The notes beneath the pieces are model-generated. The model did no database searches. It was not told the origin of the DNA and was given only the letters and a program-made list of their open reading frames with translations. A stretch of DNA of 64,000 nucleotides, from positions 1,612,001-1,676,000 of the forward strand of contig MU839834.1 in assembly GCA_030411725.1 (NCBI GenBank), given 5' to 3'. The position numbers and the translations under genes are program-made. Numbering within the stretch: the stretch's first letter is position 1; each line of letters begins with the position of its first letter. This DNA comes from Echria macrotheca. Lineage: Eukaryota; Ascomycota; Sordariomycetes; Sordariales; Schizotheciaceae. Shown in pieces: positions 46,647 through 56,587 of the stretch.

Positions 46647-48193
46647 TGTGAAGGTCAGGGCCACACCGATGGCCGGCTATCCGCAGTTTCGGGGTGGTTC
46701 GTTAGGCAGGACAATCGTGACTGCGTCGCCAAGCGAAGCTCTCCGCAGCAGCTTCGGACAAAGCGCCACGGGCACTGGTTCTGGGCGAAGCTAGCGGTAG
46801 CAAGGGGATGGGGTACTCATCCGAGCACGGCAGCTAGCCCTGGAATGCGGATTCGACATCGACGGAGTGGCATGAAGTGCTGGTCCAATTCTCCGCGTCA
46901 GGAACAGGGTGAGGAAAAGGCACAAGTGGGTTGGCGGTTTTCGGGAGTGGCCCACTGGCGAGGCGGAATGACGTGAGTGCCTGTCGCGAGAGCTACCTCA
47001 ACAGGGGTCTTGTATGGTCCCACGAGGGGGGTAAGTATGGAACAGGTCAGGCACTCGTTCGACCGAGACACAGTCCATCAGGGTACAGATGTTTGTTGGA
47101 ATGGTACCCTCGGAACGTGGTTCTAGTAGTTATACGCCGAGGACTTAAAAAGCTCGAGGAAAGAGTTTTTGAAAGGAAAAATTCAGCTTGGAGCCAAGAC
47201 CCCAAGAACCTGTGCGAGTGATGTCAATGGACAGGCCGTCTCGACAGTTCACCACAGTGCACACTGTGGCAGACAGCTGAAAACGGCTGAAGGCGCCCTC
47301 TCATCGTCACAGTGGCAGGGTTTCCTCAACAGAAAGCGCCTGTGCGGGTTCAACGCCCAGCAGCGGGGTCTTCCGCAGCAGTGGCGTTTCTGGTCGACTT
47401 CCCGGTGCCGGTCAACCGCCAAAGTCAACGTTTCCATGGGGGAACAATCAGATCTCGGTGTCTCGATGGTTGAGACGGTAGTAGATCGACTGCAGTAGAA
47501 ATAGACTCAGTCACTCTCACAGCATTCAACGACACATGAAGCTGACGGTCATTTGTTGGCTGTGATTCCTCTTACCCCTTGCTAAACGAACTTCGTCCAA
47601 AGTCCATGGGACAATTCGGTCATTCTTCATCAGAGCCCGCGATCTCGCAGCACATGTCACCTTTTCTTCGGCCATCCAGGCGCGCTCGTAATGCCTGTCC
47701 ATAGGTAACCGGGTCAACAACGGGCATGATTAGTCGAGGACTGCCTGGTCTTTTGGCTTGGCGTACAACGTTCCAGCAGCTTGAGGTACGGACCTCATGG
47801 AGTACTGTGTACTGTTAGAAGCTTTTTCGGATCTACCCGCTTAGGCGATTCCGTCATACGAGCTCTGCGATTCTCCAGCGTGTGCTCCTGCAACAACCCC
47901 GCAACAAGGATGGAAATTCTCAATCGTCCGAGCTTGTGAACCACCGAGTAGGTGGGTTTGCGGGGCCTGGCCGGAGCAATAGGCACACCGGAAGGAGGGG
48001 TGACAGCGGGTTCTCGGGAAGTATAAGTGAACAACTCCAGAAGAGGGGTTCCGAGGATATAGGTTAGGTAGCTATCTATACCATATTTATTTCTGCTCTC
48101 CTTGACTACATTCATACTCAATTGATCTATTTGTATCCATTCCCTTCAGCTAAACCACCCAGCGTGTCCCCCTTTTCCAGAAACATCACAGAC
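46647..48193. other. 1.5-kb divergent intergenic region
   Basis: The 5' flanks of the Mg transporter and the DUF3237 gene. Open frames here overlap the regulatory side of both genes and show no known domain. Confidence 0.6.
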
Positions 48194-48929
48194 ATGTCAA
48201 CCTCCGGCTTCCCCAAGCTCATCCCCGCCTTCACGGCATATGTATGATAGCATCCACATACCAAACACGCATAACAAACAGCAAAACTAACACCACCCTA
48301 AAAGATCGAGATCGACCCCCCTTCCGTCTTCGGCACGATCGCCCGCGGCAACCCGCTGAACCACGTCGTGATCCTCCCCTCGAGCACTATCAAGTCGGAG
48401 CCAGGCTACCCGATCCAGCTCGACGCGACCTTCGTCTCGGGCGGCGACTTTATCAAGGCCGACCCGGACGGCCGCCACGTCCGGCTCGAGGTCCAGAGCC
48501 TGGCCAAGGACAAGGCCACCGGCGGCTTCGTCCGCTTCAACTACACCGGCACCGTGTTCATGGGTGGTGCTGCGGGCAAGGTCCTCCGCGGTGATGCCGG
48601 CGCCGCTACGACCCCGTTTGGGGATGCTTGTTCGTCTTTCTCTCTTCTCTATTTAAACTCATGTGGACTAACTGACCCCCACCAGTCATGACGCCAATCT
48701 TTGAGACGGGTGTCCCGGAGCTGGCTGATATCCAAAATAAGATCTACGTAGGCGCCGGCCGCTTCGTCTTGGAATCGGGCAAGCCTGTTGCTGTTGAGTA
48801 AGTGTCTCCCTTCAACCACATGGCCCGGGTACCCTTTTAGTTATCACCTCTCCCGCGCCGGACCCAAGGCATCAAGCAAGGAACCCTGACACTTTTGGCA
48901 GGTACAAAATCAGCGAAGTCACTGCTTGA
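48194..48929 (+). CDS. DUF3237 family small beta-barrel protein
   Basis: Four exons (48194-48241, 48305-48629, 48686-48797, 48902-48929; introns 63, 56 and 104 nt) encode 170 residues, the usual size of stand-alone DUF3237 proteins. Family signatures: GTIARGNPLNHVVI, YPIQLDATFVSGGDFIKADPDGRHVRLEVQSLAKDK, GGFVRFNYTGTV, and FMTPIFETGVPELADIQNKIYVGAGRFV, followed by the short end VEYKISEVTA. DUF3237 proteins are single-domain beta barrels of unknown biochemical role found in bacteria and fungi. No signal peptide is present, so it is probably cytosolic. The final coding exon is only 28 nt. Its 3' end converges on mob2. Confidence 0.88.
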
Positions 48930-49270
48930 AAACACTCGAATTTCCAGTATTCCACGCCCCACAGGCCTAGTATCTGTCGCCATCCGGTATGCTCGGGAGC
49001 CAAACACCGCTTCGTCCCCTTCTGGATGTGGGAGCCCCTAGGGTGTATTATCTAGCCGTCCCTTTAGTATCAATCAGAGTCTCTCCAACATGCCAACCTC
49101 GTCGTGCCATATACAGCCGACACAAGCCAACAAACCAACAACATGCAAATATGACCCTGCCTTGCCCTCCAATTTCATGCCTATTCCCGAAACGCTTTGT
49201 TGGTAGTTTGTGTGTCAGACAAATACAACATTGCTGGTGTAGATACGCTGGTTACGATTCTTGGTTGTAT
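48930..49270. other. Convergent intergenic between DUF3237 gene and mob2
   Basis: About 340 bp of 3' flank on both sides; nothing notable seen. Confidence 0.7.
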
Positions 49271-50928
49271 TCAGCTCGTCACTCCCGCCTTCTGGACTAG
49301 GAGCTGGCCAACCTGAAGGTTGGCAGTCTCAAAGGCCTTGGAGCCTTGAGGAAAAGTCCCGAGAGCGGCCCATAAGTCGATCAATGGCTGCATCGGCTCC
49401 AGGTCTGCCTTCTTAAGGAGATTCAGAGTCGTTGCCGTCAAGATGAAATGGCTGAAGCAACTGTTCATCGACTTCTCCAGGTTGAGGCTGAACATGTCCT
49501 CGAAATGGGACCAGTAGAGATGGGCGTACACCCGGAACATCTGCCTGAAGATGGTCTGGCAAATCTCCATAAAGTTTTGTGGGAAGCCACTTCGCTTTCC
49601 AACCCACTCTTGGCCAGACTCGGGCATCGGCGCACAGAACGCAGGGTTGTCTGCATAGGACACGCCTGCTGGATCGGTGGGAAAGATGGTAGAGTCGTCG
49701 ATCTTGCTAGAGATATACCGCTGGACTAGCGTAAGATACTCGTAAGCCGCAATCTCGACGGGCTGCAACCGTGAGTTGAGCCACGTAAAAGAGTGGTTCC
49801 TATTCCCGCCGTTAGCCGGACAGCAAAAACGGGTCTCAACAATAGAGTGCACTCACGCCCCAGCGGACATTTTGGGGCACCTTCTCGGGTTGCAAATCGA
49901 AGAGCCATCCTCTTCTTTATCGTGCACCAGGCGGATAAAGGTGATGAGCATTCTCCAATGGTCCACAACTATCGACAGTCAGCGCAAGGATGCTCGAGGC
50001 CGGGGCAAAGCAGTACCTTGATGCGCGACCCATTCTCCCGTCTCCACCGTCTTTGGCTTTGCGCTCAAGGTCAAGAAGTTGCCCTTGACAATATGCTTTG
50101 CATAATTCGCGTTCAGCCACATGGGCTTCACCGGGGGGAGGTGGTAGGAGGCGAGAATCTCCTCGGCCGTCGGCATTACGCCGCTTGACTGATCCATCCC
50201 GATAGTCTCTGCCAGCGAAGGCGAATTTGGAAGAGGAGGCAGCGATACAGAAACGTTGCCTGATGGTTGGCCTCCCTCGAACTGGCTGGGAAGAGGAGGA
50301 GGACCTTGTTGCTGCTGCTCGTTGGGTCCTGGTGAGTTTGGGCTTCTCTGGCCTCTGAAACGAGCTCTGAGACATCATGTTAGCCAAATCACAAGTTGAT
50401 ATAGTTGTCCAACAGGCCGGTGATAGGTGACCAGTACACCAAGCCATTAGCGAGGTGTCCCGAGCACCAACAAGCAATTCTGGGCCCGGCAGGGCATCCC
50501 TTGTGGCATGCTCCTGCTTGACATGTACGAGACTTTGGTCTTGTGTGCTTTTGTATGTGTAGCAAACTTTGTTCCGTTTGCCAGCAGCCATGATCATTTG
50601 CCTGGCGGATGTGCAACCGAAGCGGAAGTGAGAGCCTCGTGCGTACCGGAGCGTCATGGCCAACACTAGCTGGCCGTAAAACAGGACAATCCCAAAATAG
50701 CAGTTTGTTATGTATGCATACTGGATGAAGGATGGACGAGATGGTTCAACCCAATATGAGGTGCTCAGTAATAATAGGGCTGCAAGAAGCAAGCCGTGGC
50801 ATTCCCGCGCCTACAGCAAACTTGGACCACACTTGCTGGAGCATACTCCATCGACACAGCATAGACAACGACATCTGCGATATAGAACCAAGAAACGGCA
50901 CTCACATTCCAGAGAAGAGGTTTGACAT
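49271..50928 (-). CDS. mob2: Mob2-like NDR-kinase activator (Mob1/phocein family)
   Basis: Mob proteins bind and activate NDR/LATS kinases; Mob2 partners Cbk1/COT-1 in polarity and septation. Four exons (50928-50906, 50366-50017, 49968-49857, 49799-49271) encode 337 residues. The first exon, 23 nt, gives MSNLFSGI and joins across a 539-nt intron to ARFRGQRSPNSPGPN; the other introns are 48 and 57 nt. After a Pro/Gln-rich N-terminus comes the Mob fold: YAKHIVKGNFLTLSAKPKTVETGEWVAHQVVDHW, CNPRRCPKMSAGANHSFTWL, EYLTLVQRYISSKIDDSTIFPTDP, GFPQNFMEICQTIFRQMFRVYAHLYWSHF and LNSCFSHFIL-like MNSCFSHFILTATTLNLL. The zinc-type Cys/His positions (C in CPKM, two His in HLYWSH) are present. The long insert between FPTDP and GFPQNF is typical of filamentous-fungal members. 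The start exon is the least certain part. Confidence 0.88.
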
Positions 50929-51405
50929 TGTCGGGCGCACAGGCAGTCCGCCGAGAGCGGAGATCACCGAGACGAAGGAAGAGAGGGGCACTGAGGAATG
51001 AGGGCGTGAGGACTCGCCCCTCCGCGAGAGGAAAGCGGACCCAAAATACGGTGTAGATTGCTCAGTCGGTTGTGCAGTTTGCAGCTGATGGCTTGATTTC
51101 CGGTTGCCGGTTTGTGTCAGATGCAGGAGGTCAGGTCAGGTAGCTATGGTGAGGCCCTGGGATGGATCCCCCCCGCCAGATTACGCGCCACACTTTCTTA
51201 TCGTTCGTTATCGCCCCGTTTTAGCGCCTTTTTGCGCCACAATTATTTGCTGCAGCGCGACTGCTTGGTTCAGGTCGCGAACTGCGCTCTTACCTTTTGA
51301 GAAACCAAACTTCCGTCCTCCACCTCTTCCTCCACGCACCACCCTCGAAGTTCTACCGCAGCGAACCCGCCGTCTAATTTCCATCTTCCCCAAACAACGA
51401 TCACG
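50929..51405. promoter_or_regulatory. Divergent promoter region mob2/leo1
   Basis: A 477-bp region between two divergent ATGs. No specific element is assigned; pyrimidine-rich just upstream of leo1. Confidence 0.4.
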
Positions 51406-52690
51406 ATGTCGGACGCTGAATCTCCCATTGATGCGGTCGACGATATCGGCGATGACCTTTTCGGAGACGATGATGCTGGTGACCTCCAGTCGGAGCTCGA
51501 GAATGGGCTTAGTGATCGCGATCTCGCTTCCGACAAAGAAGATGAGGACAGTGGCCGCCGCGCAACACGGGCTGAAACGGAAGAGGAACCCGAATTCCGC
51601 GAGAAGCTAGTCTCGGAAGTTCCGCTGTACCGCCATCGCATTCCTCGGTCCCACGACGGCACGGTAAGCGCAAGATCGCGAACGCGCAATTCGTTTTGGT
51701 TTCGAAGCTAATATGAAGTAGCTCCACTCACTTCGAGTGCCGGATTTCATCAAACTGAATCCCGTCGAATACAAGCCCGACACATGGGAGCCCACCAAGT
51801 GGGATCTCGATAACGCGAAACGGGACAACCCGGTTCCTGTGATTCTCTCCCGCCGCGACCCGAAAACCGGCCAACTGCAAAGTAATGCGAACATCTACAA
51901 ATGGAGCGATGGCTCGGTTACTCTAGCAATCGGCGGCGAGCACTACGAGATCCAAACGAAGCCCCTGGCCCCGCCTCGCGACAAGCCGTACCAGGAAGTC
52001 CAGGACAACCACTACTACGCGGCTGCCGCTCATCTGACGACCAATTCCCTCCTGATCGTGGGTCACTTTACCGAGCAATACACAGTGCGGCCCAACAAGG
52101 AGGTCCAGGACTTTGCGCTAGAACGGCTGAAGGCGACCCTGGCCCAGTCAAAGAACCAAAAGACCGACATGGTCATTTTGACCACCGAGGATCCTGAGCT
52201 GCAGAAGAAGCAGGCTGAGAAAGCGGAGAAGGAGCTAGCGAAGCTACAACGGCGACGCGACAATGCTGCCGCGCGAGCTGAAGGCACCGGTCGTTACAAG
52301 GGAGGAGCTTTGTCGATTGGTGATTTGGAAGGACGGCGTGCCGGAGCGGCTGGCCGGAAACGCGGCCTTGCTGGTGGTCCCAAGGCCAAACGCCGCCGAC
52401 CCGAATACGACTCGGACGATGATTTGCCGAGCGGTGCCCGCAGACCCGATAACTACGACATGGACGACGGGTTCCTGGTCGACAGTGACGATGAAAGCGA
52501 AGTTGTGGACGACGATGATGAGGAGGAGATCCTCGATGACGAGGATGAAGACGAGGCTCCCCGTACTAAGCGGCGGAAAGCAGCAGACGAGGAGGAAGAT
52601 GCCGAGGCTGATTTGGATGACGACGCCCCGGCTCACGGCGAATCTTCTCGTCGCAGACGCCGCATTGTCGACGACGATGAGGAGGAATGA
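51406..52690 (+). CDS. leo1: Paf1 complex subunit Leo1
   Basis: Leo1 is a subunit of the RNA polymerase II-associated Paf1 complex that couples elongation with histone modification. Exons 51406-51663 and 51722-52690 (58-nt intron) encode 408 residues. The N-terminus is acidic (DDIGDDLFGDDDAGD), then the Leo1 core: VPLYRHRIPRSHDGTLHSLRVPDFIKLNPVEYKPDTWEP, RRDPKTGQLQSNANIYKWSDGSVTLAIGGEHYEI, HYYAAAAHLTTNSLLIVGHFTEQYTVRP and ERLKATLAQSKNQKT. The C-terminal half alternates acidic and basic low-complexity blocks, including PKAKRRRPEYDSDDDLP and RTKRRKAADEEED, and ends SSRRRRRIVDDDEEE. The conserved RHRIPRSHDGT segment is split by the intron exactly after Thr. It is convergent with palC at only 188 bp. 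Confidence 0.95.
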
Positions 52691-52878
52691 GGTTGATACT
52701 TGGCTAGCATTGTATTTTAGTTTTTATGGGTATCAGGGAAGCGCGGGCCGGTCATCTGGCATATACTGGCGTTCTGGGAATGGGGATTGGGAAAATTAGA
52801 ACGGAGTTTTTTTTTTACTAGCCCATACGGTAGTGGTTGACCAGTGGCTTTATTTGGTAAGAGGCTACCATCGCGATA

Positions 52879-54383
52879 CTAATAGTAACTTGGTGTCGCT
52901 GTCCTATACTCCCCTTGCGTCCCGGGAAATGCCCCAACTGGCGTCCCTTCGGTGAGTGTTTCTTCATCCGAGCTACCATACGCCCCAGGCTCGTCAGATC
53001 TGTCCGGAGGCGCCCGCATGGCCTCCAAAGTGGCAGCTTCAAGTAGTGGTGGCTGAAAGGGTTTGATAGTGTGAATTTCTCGTCCTGACGGTATTTGGGC
53101 GAGAAGGGGCCCGACAGGAGGGATGACTTGGGTGAGCATCTACACGGGCCAAACGTCAGCAATCTACCTAGTACCATCGAATCATATTCTTTTTCTGCCT
53201 CTTTCCTTACCGTGTCGTTCTGCTTTGTCCACTTCGTCTCGAGCATCTCGAGCACCCTCGTCTCCTCGAGCTTCCCCGCGTCAGCCCCCCAGTTCGACCC
53301 CTTTTCCACCTTGCGGTCCTCCCGCTTCTCGGTCCACTCCTTTTTTAGTCTGCCGAACCCGCCGGTCTTCTTTGACGACTCTTTCCGCTCGATCCCCAGT
53401 TCCTGCAGGCCTGCGTGCAGCCACGCGATCGCCGTGCCCGTCTGCCCGCCTAGCTCGGAATCGATGCCGAAAAACCGACAGGCCTTTGCCCGGCTGGTCC
53501 TGCGGAGGTCGTCTAGATAGTGTGTGAAGTTCTCGTTGATCTTCCCGCCTGCCGGCCTGCCGGCGCAGAGGGAGTAGGCTTTGGCCGCGTGCTCGCTGGC
53601 TGCCAGACACAGCCGGGCGAACAGGTGGGCGCGGACCCGGGGGATGTCGGGCGCCCTGTACATCCACTCCGTGTCGTTCTCGTTGCGGTCCTGCGCCACG
53701 ACGGCGGGGTATGGGTCGTCCTTCAGCACGGCCAGGAGCGTTGCCTCGGCGAGGGCTAGCGAGCACTTGGCGCTCACTGCTGCCGGGGAGATGTCCGGGC
53801 AGGGCGGGCTGGTTACCAGCGTCTCGGACCGTGAGCGGAGGTAGTCGTAGATCGCCGCCGCGTCGAGTAGGTTACGGGTGGCTGTCGTCACGGCGGCCTG
53901 CCGCTGTTGGGTGCCCACCGGCGCTGTTGATGTCACGTAAAGGGGGTGTAGCGCCGCTCGTGCCTGGAGTGTGTAGGTGTTGGCGAGCGCTGAGAGGGCG
54001 AAGAAGACCTCATACTCCAACGACTGGACCTTGATCCGGGGAGGCTCCTTCCCGGGGACCAGGCTGTCGGAGATGGTGGGACGCCATTCTATTGCGGGCG
54101 CGGTCTTGAGGACGACGTTGATCTCGTCGCCGTGGACGGCCCGGTGGCTGAGACCGGCGTCGACGGCGAAGAGATACGGGAGGTAGCCAGTGAGACTCGA
54201 GACTACTGATGAGAGGTTGGCCGGTTGGGAAGAGGGGGGGAGGCGCTTGTGTTTCTTGAGTGTCTCTCTCACCACTGCGCGCTGAGTGCTGGCGTTCAGG
54301 GGCAGTGACGGGTGTGAGTCGCAGTTGAAACAGGACGAGAAGGAGAAGGACGATGTCGTCGGCAGAGGAAACGGATACGGCAT
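52879..54383 (-). CDS. palC: pH-response regulator PalC (BRO1 domain)
   Basis: PalC is a BRO1-domain component of the fungal ambient-pH (Pal/Rim) pathway and links the membrane sensor complex to ESCRT-III (Vps32) upstream of PacC processing. Exons 54383-53211 and 53139-52879 (71-nt intron) encode 477 residues. It begins MPYPFPLPTTSSFSFSSCFNC, diagnostic of PalC; an upstream in-frame GTG is not the start. BRO1-like helices run over most of exon 1, with EWRPTISDSLVPGKEPPRIKVQSLEYE, CPDISPAAVSAKCSLALAEATLLAVLKDDPYP, MYRAPDIPRVRAHLFARLCLAA and RTSRAKACRFFGIDSELGGQTG. Exon 2 gives the Pro-rich tail MLTQVIPPVGPLLAQIPSGREIHTIKPF, ending TATPSYY. Divergent from alg6 across 365 bp. Confidence 0.94.
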
Positions 54384-54748
54384 GGTGTATTGGTTCACAG
54401 GATACCCGCAACTTTTGGGAATCTGTGTTTAGACATATATGAGCTCGTAGGGCCCCTTTCTTTCTGTCTTTCTGGATAGAGGGGTACCAAGACCGTTGAG
54501 TCTTGGGTGAGGAGGGGTGACGGAGTGACATCACAGGCCTGACAGCTGGTGTCGGCCCGTCCTCCCCACGGTCTGGACTCCGGATCGAATACCCCTGTCG
54601 CAGCTTTTGGAGCAGCTCCAAATCCCCCACAAGCTCCACAGCGGGAGCTTCACGCCAGATCGTGCATTGGAAAACCAAATCTGACGGCACCACATCTGCA
54701 CACTTCGATGCGGCCTCGCCCAACGCATCTGCGCAACTCCCGGTGACA
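54384..54748. promoter_or_regulatory. Divergent promoter region palC/alg6
   Basis: A 365-bp shared 5' flank. I looked for PacC sites (GCCARG on either strand) and saw none in this interval. A CRE-like octamer with one mismatch, TGACATCA, lies near 54529-54536. Confidence 0.4.
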
Positions 54749-56587
54749 ATGGCGGCGCCATCGCCTTCCCCCCACAAGCCGAGACGGAAGGCCAAGCGCG
54801 GCGGCAATGGAGCCAGTGTTCTCAACGCGCACGACCAGGGCATCCACTCGAGAACGCCGTCTTTTCCGCTGGCCGGCTTCCTCTGGCCTGCCCGAGGTGT
54901 GGCTTCAGAATGGGAGCTTCTTCCTTTGATCCTCATGGCCGCTGGCCTGTTTAGATGGGCGGCCGGGCTATGGGGCTATTCGGGTATGCTTCCTCCAGGA
55001 CTGCTTCGTCCGGTGAAGATGCTAACGTGGATTTATTCAGGATTTGAGAAACCGCCCATGTTCGGAGACTACGAGGCCCAGAGGCATTGGATGGAAATAA
55101 CGACGCAACTACCCATCTCCCAGTGGTATTTTCACGACCTGCAATGGTGGGGACTCGATTACCCGCCCCTGACGGCCTACCACAGCTGGCTCTGCGGCAA
55201 GATCGGGGCCCTCATCAATCCCACTTGGTTCGCTCTCTACGCATCCCGCGGCTCAAACGACCCGATTCTGAAGATATTCATGAGGGCGACTGTGTTGGTT
55301 TCTGAGTACCTCATCTACGTTCCTGCCGTCGTTGTCTTTGTGCGGCGCTTCAGCAGGCTCAGCGGTGTTGCGACTTGGACATCATCGGTTGCTCTCGTTG
55401 CCATACTGATGCAGCCGGCCACTATACTGATCGACCATGTCCATTTTCAGTACAATACGGTTATGCTCGGCTTTGTCACTGCTAGCATGTCTAGTATGCT
55501 CGCGGGTCGATATCTATGGGCGGCCGTTTTCTTCGTCGCCGCGCTCGGGTTCAAGCAGATGGCCCTCTACTACGCGTTTTCCGTATTCGCCTACCTTTTG
55601 GGGAACTGCTTGTTCCCCAGGGTAAACGTTTCCCGTCTTCTGGGAATCGCCGCCGTTACCGCCGTGTCATTCGCTCTCCTGGTAGCGCCGATTGTTATCG
55701 GCACCCTTTACGATGCCGCTCGGGGAATCGACTCGCGACCAGAGCTTGACGGACCCCCTCCTCCGTTGCCGATCTTTCAGGGCATCACGAAATACCTCGA
55801 CACGGACGCGATTTACTATCCCATTGTTGAGCAATTGGTTCAGATGGTCCATCGAATCTTCCCCTTTGCTCGCGGTCTCTTCGAAGACAAGGTGGCCAAC
55901 TTCTGGTGTGCTTTGAATGTGGCCATCAAGTTGAAGAAGTATCCGTCCGAGTTACTTCAGCGGGGCGCATTGCTGGCAACAGTGGCGTCGATTATCCCTC
56001 CGAATCTCATTCTCTTCTTCAGGCCGAGAAAGCTCTTGTTGCCGCTCGCTTTCGCGACGACGGCTTGGGGGTTCTTCCTCTTCAGCTACCAGGTGCATGA
56101 GAAGAGCGTACTGCTTCCTCTGATGCCGATGACGTTGCTTCTGGCAGGAAACCAGGGCCTGACGAAGAATATGCGGGCCTGGGTTGGATTTGCGAATCTC
56201 CTGGGATGCTGGACCATGTTCCCGTTGCTCCAGAGAGTGGACTTGAGGGTGCCCTATGCTGTGCTCACTTTGCTCTGGGCGTTTCTGCTAGGACTTCCGC
56301 CGACCTCCCTGAGCGCATACTTCGAGGAGGGATCCAGCCTTTGGTCGCAGTGGACGACTTTTTTCGTGCATGGGTTTTTCTACCTGGCTATGGGATTGTG
56401 GCACGTATTTGAAGCTACACTCACGCCGCCGCCAGATAAGCCCGACCTGTGGGTGGTGGCCAACGTCGGCGTTGGAGCCGCCGGGTTCTCACTCTGCTAT
56501 CTATGGTGTCTCTGGAGGTTAGTTGTAGAGAGTGAAATCCTCCCGCAAAAGTGGGTTGGGAAAGGGACAAAGCCAAAGACGCAGTGA
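54749..56587 (+). CDS. alg6: Dolichyl-P-Glc:Man9GlcNAc2-PP-dolichol alpha-1,3-glucosyltransferase Alg6
   Basis: ER enzyme (GT57) that adds the first glucose to the lipid-linked N-glycan precursor. Exons 54749-54983 and 55041-56587 encode 593 residues, starting MAAPSPSPHKPRRKAKRGG; the in-frame codon 29 positions earlier is GTG. The 57-nt intron (GTATGC donor, GCTAAC branch site, TTCAG acceptor) restores the family core GYSGFEKPPMFGDYEAQRHWMEITTQLP; reading through it would insert 19 residues without a stop. The conserved luminal loop WYFHDLQWWGLDYPPLTAYHSWLCGKIG follows. Many hydrophobic helices are evident (EYLIYVPAVVVFVRR, SVALVAILMQPATILIDHVHFQYN, YLWAAVFFVAALGFKQMALYY, PPNLILFF, FFLFSYQVHEKSVLLPLMP). 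The HEKSVLLPLMP motif is typical of Alg6/Alg8. The N-terminus is basic and cytosolic. Confidence 0.95.
   Translation: MAAPSPSPHKPRRKAKRGGNGASVLNAHDQGIHSRTPSFPLAGFLWPARGVASEWELLPLILMAAGLFRWAAGLWGYSGMLPPGLLRPVKMLTWIYSGFEKPPMFGDYEAQRHWMEITTQLPISQWYFHDLQWWGLDYPPLTAYHSWLCGKIGALINPTWFALYASRGSNDPILKIFMRATVLVSEYLIYVPAVVVFVRRFSRLSGVATWTSSVALVAILMQPATILIDHVHFQYNTVMLGFVTASMSSMLAGRYLWAAVFFVAALGFKQMALYYAFSVFAYLLGNCLFPRVNVSRLLGIAAVTAVSFALLVAPIVIGTLYDAARGIDSRPELDGPPPPLPIFQGITKYLDTDAIYYPIVEQLVQMVHRIFPFARGLFEDKVANFWCALNVAIKLKKYPSELLQRGALLATVASIIPPNLILFFRPRKLLLPLAFATTAWGFFLFSYQVHEKSVLLPLMPMTLLLAGNQGLTKNMRAWVGFANLLGCWTMFPLLQRVDLRVPYAVLTLLWAFLLGLPPTSLSAYFEEGSSLWSQWTTFFVHGFFYLAMGLWHVFEATLTPPPDKPDLWVVANVGVGAAGFSLCYLWCLWRLVVESEILPQKWVGKGTKPKTQ

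Noticed and set aside
54384..54748. Expected PacC (GCCARG) sites near palC
   Set aside because: None seen on either strand in the palC/alg6 interval, so no pH-feedback site is claimed.
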